Source: Methylotenera_A sp044222005 (GTDB lineage: Bacteria > Pseudomonadota > Gammaproteobacteria > Burkholderiales > Methylophilaceae). From it: a stretch of DNA of 64,000 nt. The stretch covers positions 186,001 to 250,000 of the forward strand of contig JBGANY010000001.1 of NCBI GenBank assembly GCA_044222005.1, written 5' to 3'. Positions 45,200-53,817 of the stretch are shown here, piece after piece. Numbering within the stretch: position 1 is the first letter of the stretch; each line of letters starts with the position of its first letter. The notes beneath the pieces were generated by a model. It was not told the origin of the DNA. It saw nothing but the letters and a program-made list of their open reading frames with translations, and ran no database searches. The position numbers and the translations under genes were made by a program.

Positions 45200-46060
45200 A
45201 TGTTCACTACCGTGCTTAAAAAAATCCTTATTGGTGTAGTCATTGCCGGTTTCGCGTTGGCAGCGCAAGCAACCGATAAAGGCCTGTTCTGGAAGCTGGA
45301 ATCGCCCGGCGGCCTGACCAGCTACCTGTTTGGCACTATCCATACTGATGACAGCCGCGTGGCAGAAATCAGTCCCATCGTGATCGCGGCTATCAAACAA
45401 GTGGATATCTTCGTGATGGAAGTGGCGGAAAACCGCGACCCGAGCGTAATGATGCTGAAGGAAGGAAATTTAGCTTCGCTGCTAACAGAGGCAGAGTTTG
45501 AACAAGTGCGCGAACTGGCGGACTTTCATGTGATGCATTTGGGTGCGGCCATGCAGATGAAGCCGTGGCTGCTGGCGGTGGTGTTTGATCTGCCAAAACC
45601 GCAAACGCCGTTTGCACAGGATAATCTGTTAATGGCAAAATCTGAAGAATCTGCAAAAGAAGTGCTGGGTATTGAGACTGCCGCCGAACATTTCGGCGTA
45701 ATGGATGACTTTAGCCTGGAAGAACAAATGGTGATGCTGCGCGCCGTGCTCAAGCGTACACAGGTGCAAAAAGAGGCCGATTTCGAGCGCCTGATGGCGG
45801 CTTATCTGGAGGGCGATAGCGACAAAATCACCGCCTTGGATGAGCAGATTACAGGCGGCATGCTGCCTAAAGAGTTATGGGTAAAAATGCGCGATAGATT
45901 GCTGGATAAACGCAACGTGGTGATGGCGGAGCGCACCATTAAAGTTGCTAACGACAAACCCGTGTTTGTGGCAGTAGGTGCTTCCCACCTGGCCGGCGAC
46001 AATGGCTTGATAGCAGCATTTAAAAAAGCGGGCTTCAAACTAAGCGTGATGCCCAAATAA
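45200..46060 (+). CDS. TraB/GumN family protein
   Basis: 286 residues with an N-terminal signal peptide (cleavage near AAQAT, residue 20-22), then the conserved TraB/GumN landmarks: FGTIHTDD (GxxH), EVAENRDP, and near the C-terminus VAVGASHLAGDNGLI. The family is proposed to be a metal-dependent protease or membrane-signalling fold (Tiki-like), mostly uncharacterised. It is convergent with the lipocalin gene, 17 bases apart. Confidence 0.87.
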   Translation: MFTTVLKKILIGVVIAGFALAAQATDKGLFWKLESPGGLTSYLFGTIHTDDSRVAEISPIVIAAIKQVDIFVMEVAENRDPSVMMLKEGNLASLLTEAEFEQVRELADFHVMHLGAAMQMKPWLLAVVFDLPKPQTPFAQDNLLMAKSEESAKEVLGIETAAEHFGVMDDFSLEEQMVMLRAVLKRTQVQKEADFERLMAAYLEGDSDKITALDEQITGGMLPKELWVKMRDRLLDKRNVVMAERTIKVANDKPVFVAVGASHLAGDNGLIAAFKKAGFKLSVMPK

Positions 46061-46077
46061 ATCAGAAAAAAATTATT

Positions 46078-46662
46078 TTAATGCAGCACATGCCGGCCAG
46101 CCTCATACTCCACCTGGTTGGCCTGTTTTACAAATACCAGTTCGTCAGTCGCGAAGCCCATCTCTTTCGCTTGCGCCATCAAATGCTGCTTTACGGGGTA
46201 ATTCAGTTGCGGCGTGCGCGAGAGTATCCATAAGTAATCCAGCCCGCCGCTCACCAGCGCGTAATTGTAATAAGGCTTGTCTAGCTCGATGATATTGTAC
46301 GCGCCATAAAACGGCCAAAAAAACGTTACTTTCAGCCGCCCGGTGCGTGTGCCGTCCGCATTGGCAGGGTCAACAAACAAGGCTTTGCCAGTCACTTCTT
46401 TCCATTCTTTGGTCTGGGGATTATAACCGCGGTTCACCACCTTGATGCTGCTGTCTTTTTCCAGGCTGTAATAGGCCGTCACTTGCTCCAGGCCTTTTTC
46501 AAAGCGGTTATCCAGCCGTGCAATTTCGTACCATGTGCCTAGATACTGGTTTGCATCCACGCTTTGCACTATGCTATCTTTTGCGGCTTGCGGCATTTCT
46601 TTGCTGCAAGCCGCAGTAAACAGAACCAAAATCAGCAAGCTAAAAATTCTCATAGTTTGCAT
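46078..46662 (-). CDS. blc: Outer membrane lipocalin (Blc-like)
   Basis: 194 residues: a lipoprotein signal with lipobox AAC (FTAACSKE, Cys19) and a lipocalin barrel marked by YLGTWYEIARLDNRFEKG (the GxW motif), YNIIELDKPYYNYALVSG and WILSRTPQL. Blc-type lipocalins bind lysophospholipids or fatty acids at the outer membrane. It converges on the TraB-like gene. Confidence 0.93.
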   Translation of the reverse strand: MQTMRIFSLLILVLFTAACSKEMPQAAKDSIVQSVDANQYLGTWYEIARLDNRFEKGLEQVTAYYSLEKDSSIKVVNRGYNPQTKEWKEVTGKALFVDPANADGTRTGRLKVTFFWPFYGAYNIIELDKPYYNYALVSGGLDYLWILSRTPQLNYPVKQHLMAQAKEMGFATDELVFVKQANQVEYEAGRHVLH

Positions 46663-46810
46663 TCAATAGTGCGCTTTCAAAAGATATAACGGTTTGCAAT
46701 TAGAGCATTCGAATTCATTATAGATTCAATCGGGCTACAAGGCACATCCTGCTTGCTCTGCAGGGTAGCGGTTTTGCTAATGAATGCGAGCGTACGTGAG
46801 GTGAATTAAA

Positions 46811-46887
46811 GTAGGGCGGATTAGCGTAGCGTAATACGCCAAAAGATAACAGACATGCGGCGCAATACGCATGACTTTTACACCCTA
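46811..46887. repeat. Repeat-like palindromic segment between blc and the orphan membrane gene
   Basis: GTAGGGCGGATTAGCGTAGC continuing into GTAATACGCC is a hairpin-forming segment; outer GTAGGG (46811) and CCCTAC (46882-46887) could pair around it. This type of GTAGGG-GGATTAGCG-AATxCGCC sequence is a common dispersed repeat in proteobacteria. The rest of the 242-base gap (46663-46904) shows no gene. Confidence 0.4.
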
Positions 46888-46904
46888 CGCGTGATCATAT
46901 TTAA

Positions 46905-47483
46905 TTAATCTTTAGGGAAGGGGTCGCGTTCTGGCCCGGGCCCTCTTTCTGTGGCGATGCTCACCCCAATAAAAATCAGTCCAACGAGGCCTATTATGAT
47001 TCCCCCTGCAACTGCGACATCAGCTGCCGTCGACGCAGCTTGTTCCATACAACGCTGTAACTCTCGGATTGCAATAGTAGCTCCTGGAAGAGCTAGGCTT
47101 GCTGCAACTAAAGCCGCACCAAAAACAGTCATGGCTACAGCGCCCGCTACTGGAACAGCCGAAGCAGCCAAAGCAACAAAACCTGCAATTAGGGCTGCAG
47201 TCATGAGTCCAGTGACAATAGCAAGCTGAGCAAGAGCAGCAGAAGATTGCGCTGCACATTGTGGGTTCATACATTCAGGTGACCCCAGCATTGCTGTAGC
47301 TGTTCCAAATCCTGCGGCAGCAACCCCTGCAGAGAACACCGATAAACCAAATGGAATAGGTGCGCCGGGTGCCCCAAAAAAGCTGGAATTCAATCCTATA
47401 GCAACGCCACAAAGTACAAAGGCAGCCGTAATGGCCACCTCTCCAGCTAATAAGTAGCCAAGCAATAACGAAAAGTCACACAT
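46905..47483 (-). CDS. Hypothetical Ala/Gly-rich membrane protein
   Basis: 192 residues, not recognised. It has about five hydrophobic, Ala/Gly-rich segments (roughly 5-30, 43-66, 83-105, 108-136, 156-178), the short cysteine-bearing loop SPECMNPQCAAQ, and a charged tail ATERGPGPERDPFPKD. A ribosome binding site (GGGAGAAAT) precedes the ATG. It stands alone between a repeat-bearing gap and rsuA. The five-segment topology with helix-packing small residues fits a small integral membrane protein; a bacteriocin-like or phage holin-like role cannot be excluded or supported. Confidence 0.55.
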   Translation of the reverse strand: MCDFSLLLGYLLAGEVAITAAFVLCGVAIGLNSSFFGAPGAPIPFGLSVFSAGVAAAGFGTATAMLGSPECMNPQCAAQSSAALAQLAIVTGLMTAALIAGFVALAASAVPVAGAVAMTVFGAALVAASLALPGATIAIRELQRCMEQAASTAADVAVAGGIIIGLVGLIFIGVSIATERGPGPERDPFPKD

Positions 47484-47565
47484 GGTAATTTCTCCCTATA
47501 TCGATAGAGCTAAAACAATAGAACATTTAAGACTTAGATGTCAATGCAGGGAAGTTGATTTCCAA

Positions 47566-48294
47566 TTATGGTTGTTGCATTCTATTATCTAACTTAATCA
47601 TATCACCATCACTTAACCACCGCCATTCACCCACAGCCAAATCATCGGGTAGCTTTAACTCGCCAATCTGAATACGTTTTAAGCCTTCTACACGGTTGGC
47701 GATGGCGGCGACCATGCGTTTTACTTGGTGATATTTGCCTTCCGCCAGCGTCATGTGGATAACGTTCTCAGAGATTTGTTTTACGTCTAACGCCGCGATT
47801 GGCGCGGGTTCATCGACCAATTGCACCCCTTGCAGAAGCGCATGGATATTGGCTTGCGAGACAGGGTGTTTGCAGGTGACTTCGTACACTTTGGGTACTT
47901 TGTGTTTGGGCGAACTCATGCGGTGGATAAACTGCCCGTCGTCCGAAATCAGAATCAAACCGGTGGTGTCTTCATCCAGGCGGCCGATGCATTGCACGCC
48001 GCGTTCTACCAGCGGGTGTGGCAGCAGGCTGTAAATGGTCGGGTGGTGCTGGGTTTTGTGCGAACACTCGTAATTGGCGGGTTTGTGCATCATCAGGTAC
48101 GATTTTTCGCGGTAATCCCACGGCTCGCCTTTAACCGTGTATTTCAGGTTTTCCAGCTCAAATTTCGCATCCGGGTCGTCGCACATTTCGCCGCTTACGG
48201 TAATTTCTTCGTTGATGATCATGATGCGGCACAGCTTGCGCGAGCCAAAGCCCTGCTTGTGCAGGATGCGTTCGAGGTCTAGTGTTTTCGCCAT
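47566..48294 (-). CDS. rsuA: 16S rRNA pseudouridine(516) synthase
   Basis: 242 residues: N-terminal S4-like RNA-binding domain (LDLERILHKQGFGSRK), then the RsuA-family catalytic domain with GRLDEDTTGLILISDDG (catalytic aspartate) and KYHQVKRMVAAI. The pattern MMHKPANYECSHKT fits RsuA rather than RluB. ATG at 48294 is chosen to give the S4-domain start; an upstream in-frame ATG gives only a 6-residue extension. Confidence 0.88.
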   Translation of the reverse strand: MAKTLDLERILHKQGFGSRKLCRIMIINEEITVSGEMCDDPDAKFELENLKYTVKGEPWDYREKSYLMMHKPANYECSHKTQHHPTIYSLLPHPLVERGVQCIGRLDEDTTGLILISDDGQFIHRMSSPKHKVPKVYEVTCKHPVSQANIHALLQGVQLVDEPAPIAALDVKQISENVIHMTLAEGKYHQVKRMVAAIANRVEGLKRIQIGELKLPDDLAVGEWRWLSDGDMIKLDNRMQQP

Positions 48295-48320
48295 GCGGTT
48301 ATTATAAAGCACAAATAAAA

Positions 48321-48341
48321 ACGCCCACTCACTGTGGGCGT
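48321..48341 (-). terminator. Intrinsic terminator after aqpZ
   Basis: ACGCCCAC-tcact-GTGGGCGT, an 8-base stem followed on the minus strand by TTTTTATT. It separates aqpZ from the downstream rsuA, so rsuA should have its own promoter in the short gap or be read through. Confidence 0.8.
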
Positions 48342-48361
48342 AGTTTTAATAATTGAACAGC

Positions 48362-49054
48362 TTAATCTTTTTTGGTCACAAAGTTATATACCAGCGCCCC
48401 AATAATGCCACCAAGGATAGGTGCTACCCAGAACAGCCAAAGCTGCTGCAGATAAATGCCACCTGCAAATACTGCCTGGCTGGTGCTGCGTGCTGGGTTC
48501 ACCGAGGTATTGGTCACGGGGATGCTGATCATATGGATGAGCGCCAGTGTCAGGCCAATGGCTAGCGGCGCCAGACCGGCAGGCGCGCGGCTATCGGTTG
48601 CGCCCATGATGATGAACAGGAATATCGCAGTCATGACGACTTCGCACACAAATGCAGCATGCAGCGCGTAGCCATGCGGTGAAGCCTCGCCGTAACCGTT
48701 CGATGCAAAGCCGCCCAGCGCGTAGCCTTCTTGCCCGCTGGCGATGCAATAGATAGTTGCTGCAGCCAGAATTGCGCCTAGCACTTGCGCGATAATGTAG
48801 TGTGGCAATTCGCTGGATTTGAATCTGCCGCCCGCTACCAGGCCAATAGACACGGCTGGATTGAGATGGCAGCCTGAAATATGGCCGATCGCATAAGCCA
48901 TGGTGACCACGGTTAAACCGAATGCGAGTGAAACGCCTAAATAGCCTAAGCCTAAATCAGGAATGCCAGCGGCTAAGACTGCGCTGCCGCAACCGCCTAA
49001 TACCAGCCAAAAAGTACCGATTAATTCTGCCAACGCACGTTTAGTTAATGACAT
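48362..49054 (-). CDS. aqpZ: Aquaporin Z
   Basis: Water channel of the inner membrane. 230 residues with six membrane segments and both NPA boxes: HLNPAVSIG and SVNPARSTS. The selectivity-filter neighbourhood (HISGCHLNPA, arginine after the second NPA) fits an orthodox aquaporin rather than a glycerol facilitator. It begins MSLTKRALAELIGTFWLVLGG, the usual start. Confidence 0.96.
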   Translation of the reverse strand: MSLTKRALAELIGTFWLVLGGCGSAVLAAGIPDLGLGYLGVSLAFGLTVVTMAYAIGHISGCHLNPAVSIGLVAGGRFKSSELPHYIIAQVLGAILAAATIYCIASGQEGYALGGFASNGYGEASPHGYALHAAFVCEVVMTAIFLFIIMGATDSRAPAGLAPLAIGLTLALIHMISIPVTNTSVNPARSTSQAVFAGGIYLQQLWLFWVAPILGGIIGALVYNFVTKKD

Positions 49055-49174
49055 TTGAATCCTCCCTAGGGTTATGAATTTTTAGTTGTTGCCGAAATAA
49101 TTTACGCCTAATCTGGCTGGATAACAAGCGGCTTACGTTAGAATAGATTTATCAAAAAATGAGCTTTAAATATC

Positions 49175-49948
49175 ATGTCCTTCAAACATATTACTTCACG
49201 TGATAATCCAATTTTTAAGTATCTGAAGAAATTGGCTGAAAATGCGCGTGAACGCCGCGCGGAAGGCAAGACTTTGCTCGATGGCGTGCATTTGATAGAG
49301 AGCTATTGCGAGGCTTTCGGAGAGCCAGAATTGGTGATTATTCCGGAAGGCAAAAGCTCTCTCGAGGCGACCAGCCTGATGCAGCGGCTTGAGCATGTGA
49401 ACACCATCATGTTTCCAACTTTGATGTTTGCGGAACTGACCCCGGTTGCGACATCAACAGGTATTTTGGCAATGGTCAAGAAACCAAATCTAAGTTTACT
49501 TGGTCATATTGATTTCGCCCTGATGCTCGAAGATATTCAGGACCCCGGGAATTTAGGCAGCATGCTGCGTACCGCGCTGGGTGCAGGGGTAGATGCAGTA
49601 TATCTATCTAAAGGCTGTACTGATGCGTGGTCGCCCAAGGCCTTGCGCGGCGGGCAGGGCGCGCAGTTCTATTTGCCGATTATTGAAGGCGCGGATATGG
49701 TAGAGGCGATGCAGAGTTTTGCAGGCAATACTTATGCGACGACGATGGATGGTGAATCGCTTTATGCGCAGGATTTAACAAAGCCGGCCGCATTTGTGAT
49801 TGGCAATGAAGGCGCAGGTTTGAGCCATGCAGTGCTACAGGCTGCGAGCCATCGGGTGAGTATTCCGATGCATCACAACCTGGAATCGCTCAATGCGGCC
49901 GCAGCGGCAGCAGTTTGCTTGTTTGAGCGTAAGCGGCAAGTTTCATAA
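49175..49948 (+). CDS. TrmH/SpoU-family rRNA/tRNA 2'-O-methyltransferase
   Basis: 257 residues: an N-terminal substrate-binding region (SRDNPIFKYLKKLAENARER) and the SPOUT knot domain with the three signature motifs EDIQDPGNLGSMLRTA, FVIGNEGAGLS and IPMHHNLESLNAAAAAAVC. It methylates a ribose in rRNA or tRNA; the exact site (RlmB- or TrmH-like) cannot be told. The disrupted pilin gene starts 12 bases after its stop. Confidence 0.9.
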   Translation: MSFKHITSRDNPIFKYLKKLAENARERRAEGKTLLDGVHLIESYCEAFGEPELVIIPEGKSSLEATSLMQRLEHVNTIMFPTLMFAELTPVATSTGILAMVKKPNLSLLGHIDFALMLEDIQDPGNLGSMLRTALGAGVDAVYLSKGCTDAWSPKALRGGQGAQFYLPIIEGADMVEAMQSFAGNTYATTMDGESLYAQDLTKPAAFVIGNEGAGLSHAVLQAASHRVSIPMHHNLESLNAAAAAAVCLFERKRQVS

Positions 49949-49960
49949 TAAAGGATTAGT

Positions 49961-50381
49961 ATGAAAAATAGATATGCAGGTTTTTCTGCCATGGAAATGA
50001 TGGTGGTGGTGGCGATTATCGCCATTTTGGCGATGATTGCGATTCCCAGCCAAAGAGCCGATTGCAGCGGCATGGAAAGCCACAAAAACGTTGCCAGCCG
50101 ATAACAAGGAAGCCGGCTTGCCAGCGCCGGAAAAAGTGGTGAGCAACTTTATCAGTGCGCTGGAAGTGCAAAATGGCGTGATTCACATGACTTTTGGCAA
50201 CAAAGCGCATCCCAAGATTACAGGGAAAGTGCTTACACTGCGCCCGGCAGTGATCGAGGAATCGCAGGCGGTGCCGATTACCTGGGTATGCGGCAATGCC
50301 AAGGTGCCGGATCAAATGGCGGTGAAGGGTGAAAACAGAACCAATATTCCGGATGAATATCTGCCGATTTTGTGCCGATAG
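49961..50381 (+). pseudogene. Type IV pilin-like gene broken by an internal out-of-frame deletion
   Basis: The first frame (ATG 49961, AAGGA ribosome site) encodes a prepilin leader and helix, YAGFSAMEMMVVVAIIAILA then MIAIPS (Gly before Phe+1, Glu+5), but stops at 50102. The pilin C-terminal domain continues in another frame from about 50041 to 50381: EPIAAAWKATKTLPADN, VSNFISALEVQNGVIHMTFG and PITWVCGN..., ending in PDEYLPILCR with the two cysteines of the D-region loop. Comparing with the expected pilin layout, about 20 codons of the alpha-helix after IPS are missing and the frame is shifted. It is probably a decayed pilin gene; an assembly error is the alternative. Confidence 0.8.
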
Positions 50382-50398
50382 TTTACGGGCAAGCTAAG

Positions 50399-51289
50399 TT
50401 AGTGCCTTGAACTGCCTAAGCTGATTGTAATTTCACTGGTAAATAACGCTGCAGCGTCTACGGCATCAAATACATAATGTTTGTTGCAGAAATCGCAGTT
50501 CACCTCAATATTTTCACGCTCGGCCAGGATGCTGTTGACCTCATCAGCACCCAGCATCTGCAACATGGCGCTTACCTTTGTTTTGCTGCAGCTGCAGTGA
50601 AATCTTACCGGTTTTTCCTCAAACAGGCGAACATCTTCTTCTGTAAACAGCCTTGTCAGTAGCTGCTCCGGCGCCAGGTTTTGCAGCTCACTGTTAGTTA
50701 CAGTGTTGGCCAGATGATTGACGCGATTCCAGGCATCATAGTCCTGATTGTGAGGGTGCTGGTCAGGTTGCTCCGGAAGCTTTTGCAGCAGCATGCCAGC
50801 CGCATTATCGCCATCGCAATGCAGCCACAGGGAAGTATCAATCTGCTGTGAACGCTGCATATAATTTTCCAGCATCTCAGCTATCGTTTCACCCTCGATC
50901 GGCACAATACCCTGGTAAGCCTCGCCCTGTTCCGGGTCTAGCGTAATCACAAATTGGCCGTGCTGAATGAGCTCAATGAAGCTTTGATTGCTGATCTCAC
51001 CAGCCCATTTGGCTGTTGCGCGCATTTCCAGAGCCGAAGTGCATTCCACCACCAGCAGTTTAAGCGCGCCTTTGCTCTGCAGTTGCAGCACCATGGCGCC
51101 ATCCATTTTAAGCGTGGCAGAGAGCAGGGCGCTCGCCGCCATCAGTTCGCCAAGCGCCAGTTTTAACACCAAAGGCAGCGATTGATGCTGCAAAGCCTGC
51201 CGATATGTGTGGTTGAGGTGAACGATGTTGCCGCGTATGGGTGTGTGTTCAAACAAAAAATGCTGCAGTGAATCTTCGAAATTATCCAT
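50399..51289 (-). CDS. hslO: Redox-regulated chaperone Hsp33
   Basis: Holdase chaperone activated by oxidation. 296 residues; the C-terminal zinc-binding redox switch is intact, with CxC in FHCSCSKTKV and CxxC in VNCDFCNKHYVF. The N-terminal MDNFEDSLQHFLFEH fits the family start. It is convergent with the pilin pseudogene (17 bases) and divergent from the Fur-box operon. Confidence 0.96.
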   Translation of the reverse strand: MDNFEDSLQHFLFEHTPIRGNIVHLNHTYRQALQHQSLPLVLKLALGELMAASALLSATLKMDGAMVLQLQSKGALKLLVVECTSALEMRATAKWAGEISNQSFIELIQHGQFVITLDPEQGEAYQGIVPIEGETIAEMLENYMQRSQQIDTSLWLHCDGDNAAGMLLQKLPEQPDQHPHNQDYDAWNRVNHLANTVTNSELQNLAPEQLLTRLFTEEDVRLFEEKPVRFHCSCSKTKVSAMLQMLGADEVNSILAERENIEVNCDFCNKHYVFDAVDAAALFTSEITISLGSSRH

Positions 51290-51352
51290 TCCCGAATTTT
51301 ATCATTGCTTAAGCTTTATCCATAAATTACAGGCTCGACAATTTTGTTGTAA

Positions 51353-51400
51353 TGATAACGATTCTCATATATATTTACATTTTATTGAGAATGGTTCTCA
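51353..51400 (+). promoter_or_regulatory. Two Fur-box-like palindromes before the porin operon
   Basis: Box 1 (51353-51367) is TGATAAC-G-ATTCTCA and box 2 (51386-51400) is TGAGAAT-G-GTTCTCA, both close to the Fur 7-1-7 inverted motif TGATAATnATTATCA. Their centres are 33 bases apart. TATATA at about 51368 with TTGTTG 18 bases before it could be a promoter overlapping box 1. Iron-dependent repression of the porin-FMN-PepSY genes is inferred. Confidence 0.65.
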
Positions 51401-51440
51401 TTATATGGACAGCATTTTAGTATTAAGGGAGAAATTGGAT

Positions 51441-52601
51441 ATGCAGAAAAAATTATTGAGCCTGATTGTTTTAAGCATGCTTTCCGGGCAGGCCATGGCA
51501 ACATCGATTGAAGATAAAATTGACATGTTGCAGGACGAAATCGACCAGCTTAAAGCAAAGGCAGCCTATGCCGAGAAGAATGAAGGCGGCATGAAGGGTT
51601 TTGCCAATAACACCACTGTTGGCGGTTATGGCGAATTGCATTACAACAACTTTAAAGGCGATGTGCCTGTAGGTGAAAAGCGCGCTAAAGATGAAATTGA
51701 CTTCCACCGCTTCGTACTGTTTTTTGGCCATCGCTTCAACGACTGGATCAGCTTTAAGTCTGAGCTGGAGCTAGAACATTCCAATACCGAAAATGGCGGC
51801 GAGGTCGAGCTGGAGCAAGCTTACCTGGATTTTAATTTCAGTGAAAAACTAAATGCCAAGGCCGGTATATTTCTGATGCCACTTGGCTTTATCAATGAAA
51901 CACACGAGCCCCCTACATTTTATGGTGTTGAACGTAATTTTGTTGAAACGCGTATTATCCCCAGCACCTGGTGGGAAGCAGGTGCCAGTTCCAGCTTGGC
52001 TGCCGAACATTTTGAGAAATTTTCTACAAAAGGTGTGCGAGAAGCGCGACGCAATGTTTCAGAAGCGCCAGCAGAAGATTTTGGTGTTCACGGACGCCTG
52101 GATTACAGTGGGTTACCTGGCCTGACAGTTGGTGCCAGCGTATTCACGGGTAACACTGGGCAGGATAATCCTGCATTAAATGGCGCTGATGCTAGATTAG
52201 CCTTATGGGATGTGCATGCACGTTACCAGGCAGACAAATTCGATTTGCGTGCGCTGTATGCGCAAGGTCATTTAAGTGACGCTGCAAAAATCAATGATGC
52301 TTTTGGTCATGAAGCGGCAAATCGTTTTTATGGCTGGTACATGGAAGCCGCTTATCATGTGTGGAAGAATGGCGAGCAGGATTTTGCGCCGTTTGTACGT
52401 TACGAAAAATGGGATACGCAGGCAGATATTCCAAACAATATCGTTCGTAACGAAGCAAGTGAGAATGATGTTTGGACGGTAGGCGCCAATTACTGGCCGC
52501 ATCCACAGGTCGTGCTGAAAGCCGATTACCAGAAGTTTGACAAGCCGGATGGCGACAAAGGCGACAAACGCTTCAATCTTGGTTTGGGCTATATGTTTTA
52601 G
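51441..52601 (+). CDS. Porin-like outer membrane beta-barrel
   Basis: 386 residues: a 20-residue signal peptide (MQKKLLSLIVLSMLSGQAMA), a short coiled coil (about 22-45, IEDKIDMLQDEIDQLKAKAA), then a beta-barrel with TTVGGYGELHYNNF and the terminal strand ending in RFNLGLGYMF, a typical C-terminal aromatic barrel signature. The ATG at 51441 is chosen because AAGGGAG lies 9 bases before it and the result is a clean signal peptide. The family looks like the OprP/O-type porins, but the substrate is unknown. It is first in a Fur-box operon. Confidence 0.85.
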   Translation: MQKKLLSLIVLSMLSGQAMATSIEDKIDMLQDEIDQLKAKAAYAEKNEGGMKGFANNTTVGGYGELHYNNFKGDVPVGEKRAKDEIDFHRFVLFFGHRFNDWISFKSELELEHSNTENGGEVELEQAYLDFNFSEKLNAKAGIFLMPLGFINETHEPPTFYGVERNFVETRIIPSTWWEAGASSSLAAEHFEKFSTKGVREARRNVSEAPAEDFGVHGRLDYSGLPGLTVGASVFTGNTGQDNPALNGADARLALWDVHARYQADKFDLRALYAQGHLSDAAKINDAFGHEAANRFYGWYMEAAYHVWKNGEQDFAPFVRYEKWDTQADIPNNIVRNEASENDVWTVGANYWPHPQVVLKADYQKFDKPDGDKGDKRFNLGLGYMF

Positions 52602-52624
52602 AGGGATTGATTCATAATCTCGTT

Positions 52625-53071
52625 ATGAATAAAAACATGATAGCGGCAGCTTGTGCACTGTTATTGCTGGTGATGGCTGCCAGTGCACAAGCCATCCAGC
52701 AATATCTGACATCCGAGCAGTTCCTGACCGAAGCGTTTGCGCCTCATCAAATGCGGCAGCGCTATTGGAAAACCGGCAATTCAAGTGCCTGGATTTTAGA
52801 AGAGATTGGCAAGGAAGAGCCGATTACGGCAGGGTTTGTCGTGACCGACGGCAAGATTGCCCAGGCACGCATCCTCACCTACCGGGAAAGCCGGGGCTGG
52901 GAAGTGCGCTATCCAGCATTTCTCAAGCAGTTTCAAGGGGCGCAGCTGCAGGCGGATGATCACCTGAATCAGCCTGTTGACGGTATTTCCGGCGCGACGC
53001 TTTCGGTCAATGCAATGGTGCGTATGGCGCGGTTAGCCCTGTATTTTGACAAGCTGAGCCGGGCAGAATGA
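52625..53071 (+). CDS. Secreted FMN-binding domain protein
   Basis: 148 residues: signal peptide ending near ASAQA (residue 23) and an FMN-binding domain with the covalent attachment motif SGAT (residues 122-125, GISGATLSVNAM), the kind modified by the ApbE flavinyltransferase on the threonine. It lies 23 bases after the porin and overlaps the PepSY gene by 4. No apbE gene is in the window. Start ATG 52625 is chosen for its signal peptide; upstream in-frame TTG is too close to GAGGGA. Its likely role is extracytoplasmic electron transfer. Confidence 0.83.
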   Translation: MNKNMIAAACALLLLVMAASAQAIQQYLTSEQFLTEAFAPHQMRQRYWKTGNSSAWILEEIGKEEPITAGFVVTDGKIAQARILTYRESRGWEVRYPAFLKQFQGAQLQADDHLNQPVDGISGATLSVNAMVRMARLALYFDKLSRAE

Positions 53072-53817
53072 GTTTTAGAACCAGAATGATCCGGTTTGTC
53101 CGCCATTGGCATGCCCGTGCGGGCGTGCTTGCGGCATTGTTTCTATTGTTTCTCGCCATCAGCGGGCTGGCCTTAAATCATACGGATGCGCTGTCGCTAG
53201 CAAAGCGCGAAGTCAAGGCATCATGGCTGATGCATTGGTACGGGCTCAAGTCAACAGTGCCGAAGCAAGGCTATTTATTTAAAGATGGGTATTTGACAGC
53301 GGCTGATGGGCGTTGGGTGATGGATGGAAATCTGCTGCGCGAGGGCGCTGATCAGCCTCCGTTAGGCGCGGTGACATGGAATCAGGCGCGCGTTATTGCC
53401 GGTGCAGAAGCGCTTTATTTGTACACAGCGGAAGGGCAGCTGATAGATAAGCTGTCTGATGCAGAACTACCGGGCAAGCCTGTAAAGCGGCTAGGGCTGG
53501 CGGGTGACAAGCTAGTGCTTGCAACCGTGCATGGCAGCTTTGTGACTAGCGATGCTTTGAACTGGCAGCCATATGATGGCGAGCAGCCAATCTGGTCCGG
53601 CCAGCGAGCCTTGCCAAATGCTGAGTTAATGGAAGTAAAACAAGCATTCGCACCATCACTTCCGTTAGAACGCATTATTCTGGATTTACACAGCGGCCGC
53701 ATTTTCGGCCGCTATGGCCCGCTGTTGATGGATCTTGCGGCTATCGTGCTGGTGGTGCTTTCTTTATCCGGTGTCTGGATTTATCTGCGGACCGTGCGAA
53801 AAAAACCGCAACATTAA
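53068..53817 (+). CDS. PepSY-associated membrane protein
   Basis: 249 residues: an N-terminal membrane segment (about 18-36) flanked by histidines (His13, His15, His38), an extracytoplasmic domain of about 170 residues, and a second membrane segment (about 218-240) preceded by DLHSGRIFGRYG. This is the PepSY_TM layout, seen in proteins proposed to carry electrons across the membrane with heme. Its ATG overlaps the FMN-protein stop (ATGA), so the two proteins are made together. The 3' end overlaps gluQ by 4 bases. Confidence 0.82.
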   Translation: MSFRTRMIRFVRHWHARAGVLAALFLLFLAISGLALNHTDALSLAKREVKASWLMHWYGLKSTVPKQGYLFKDGYLTAADGRWVMDGNLLREGADQPPLGAVTWNQARVIAGAEALYLYTAEGQLIDKLSDAELPGKPVKRLGLAGDKLVLATVHGSFVTSDALNWQPYDGEQPIWSGQRALPNAELMEVKQAFAPSLPLERIILDLHSGRIFGRYGPLLMDLAAIVLVVLSLSGVWIYLRTVRKKPQH

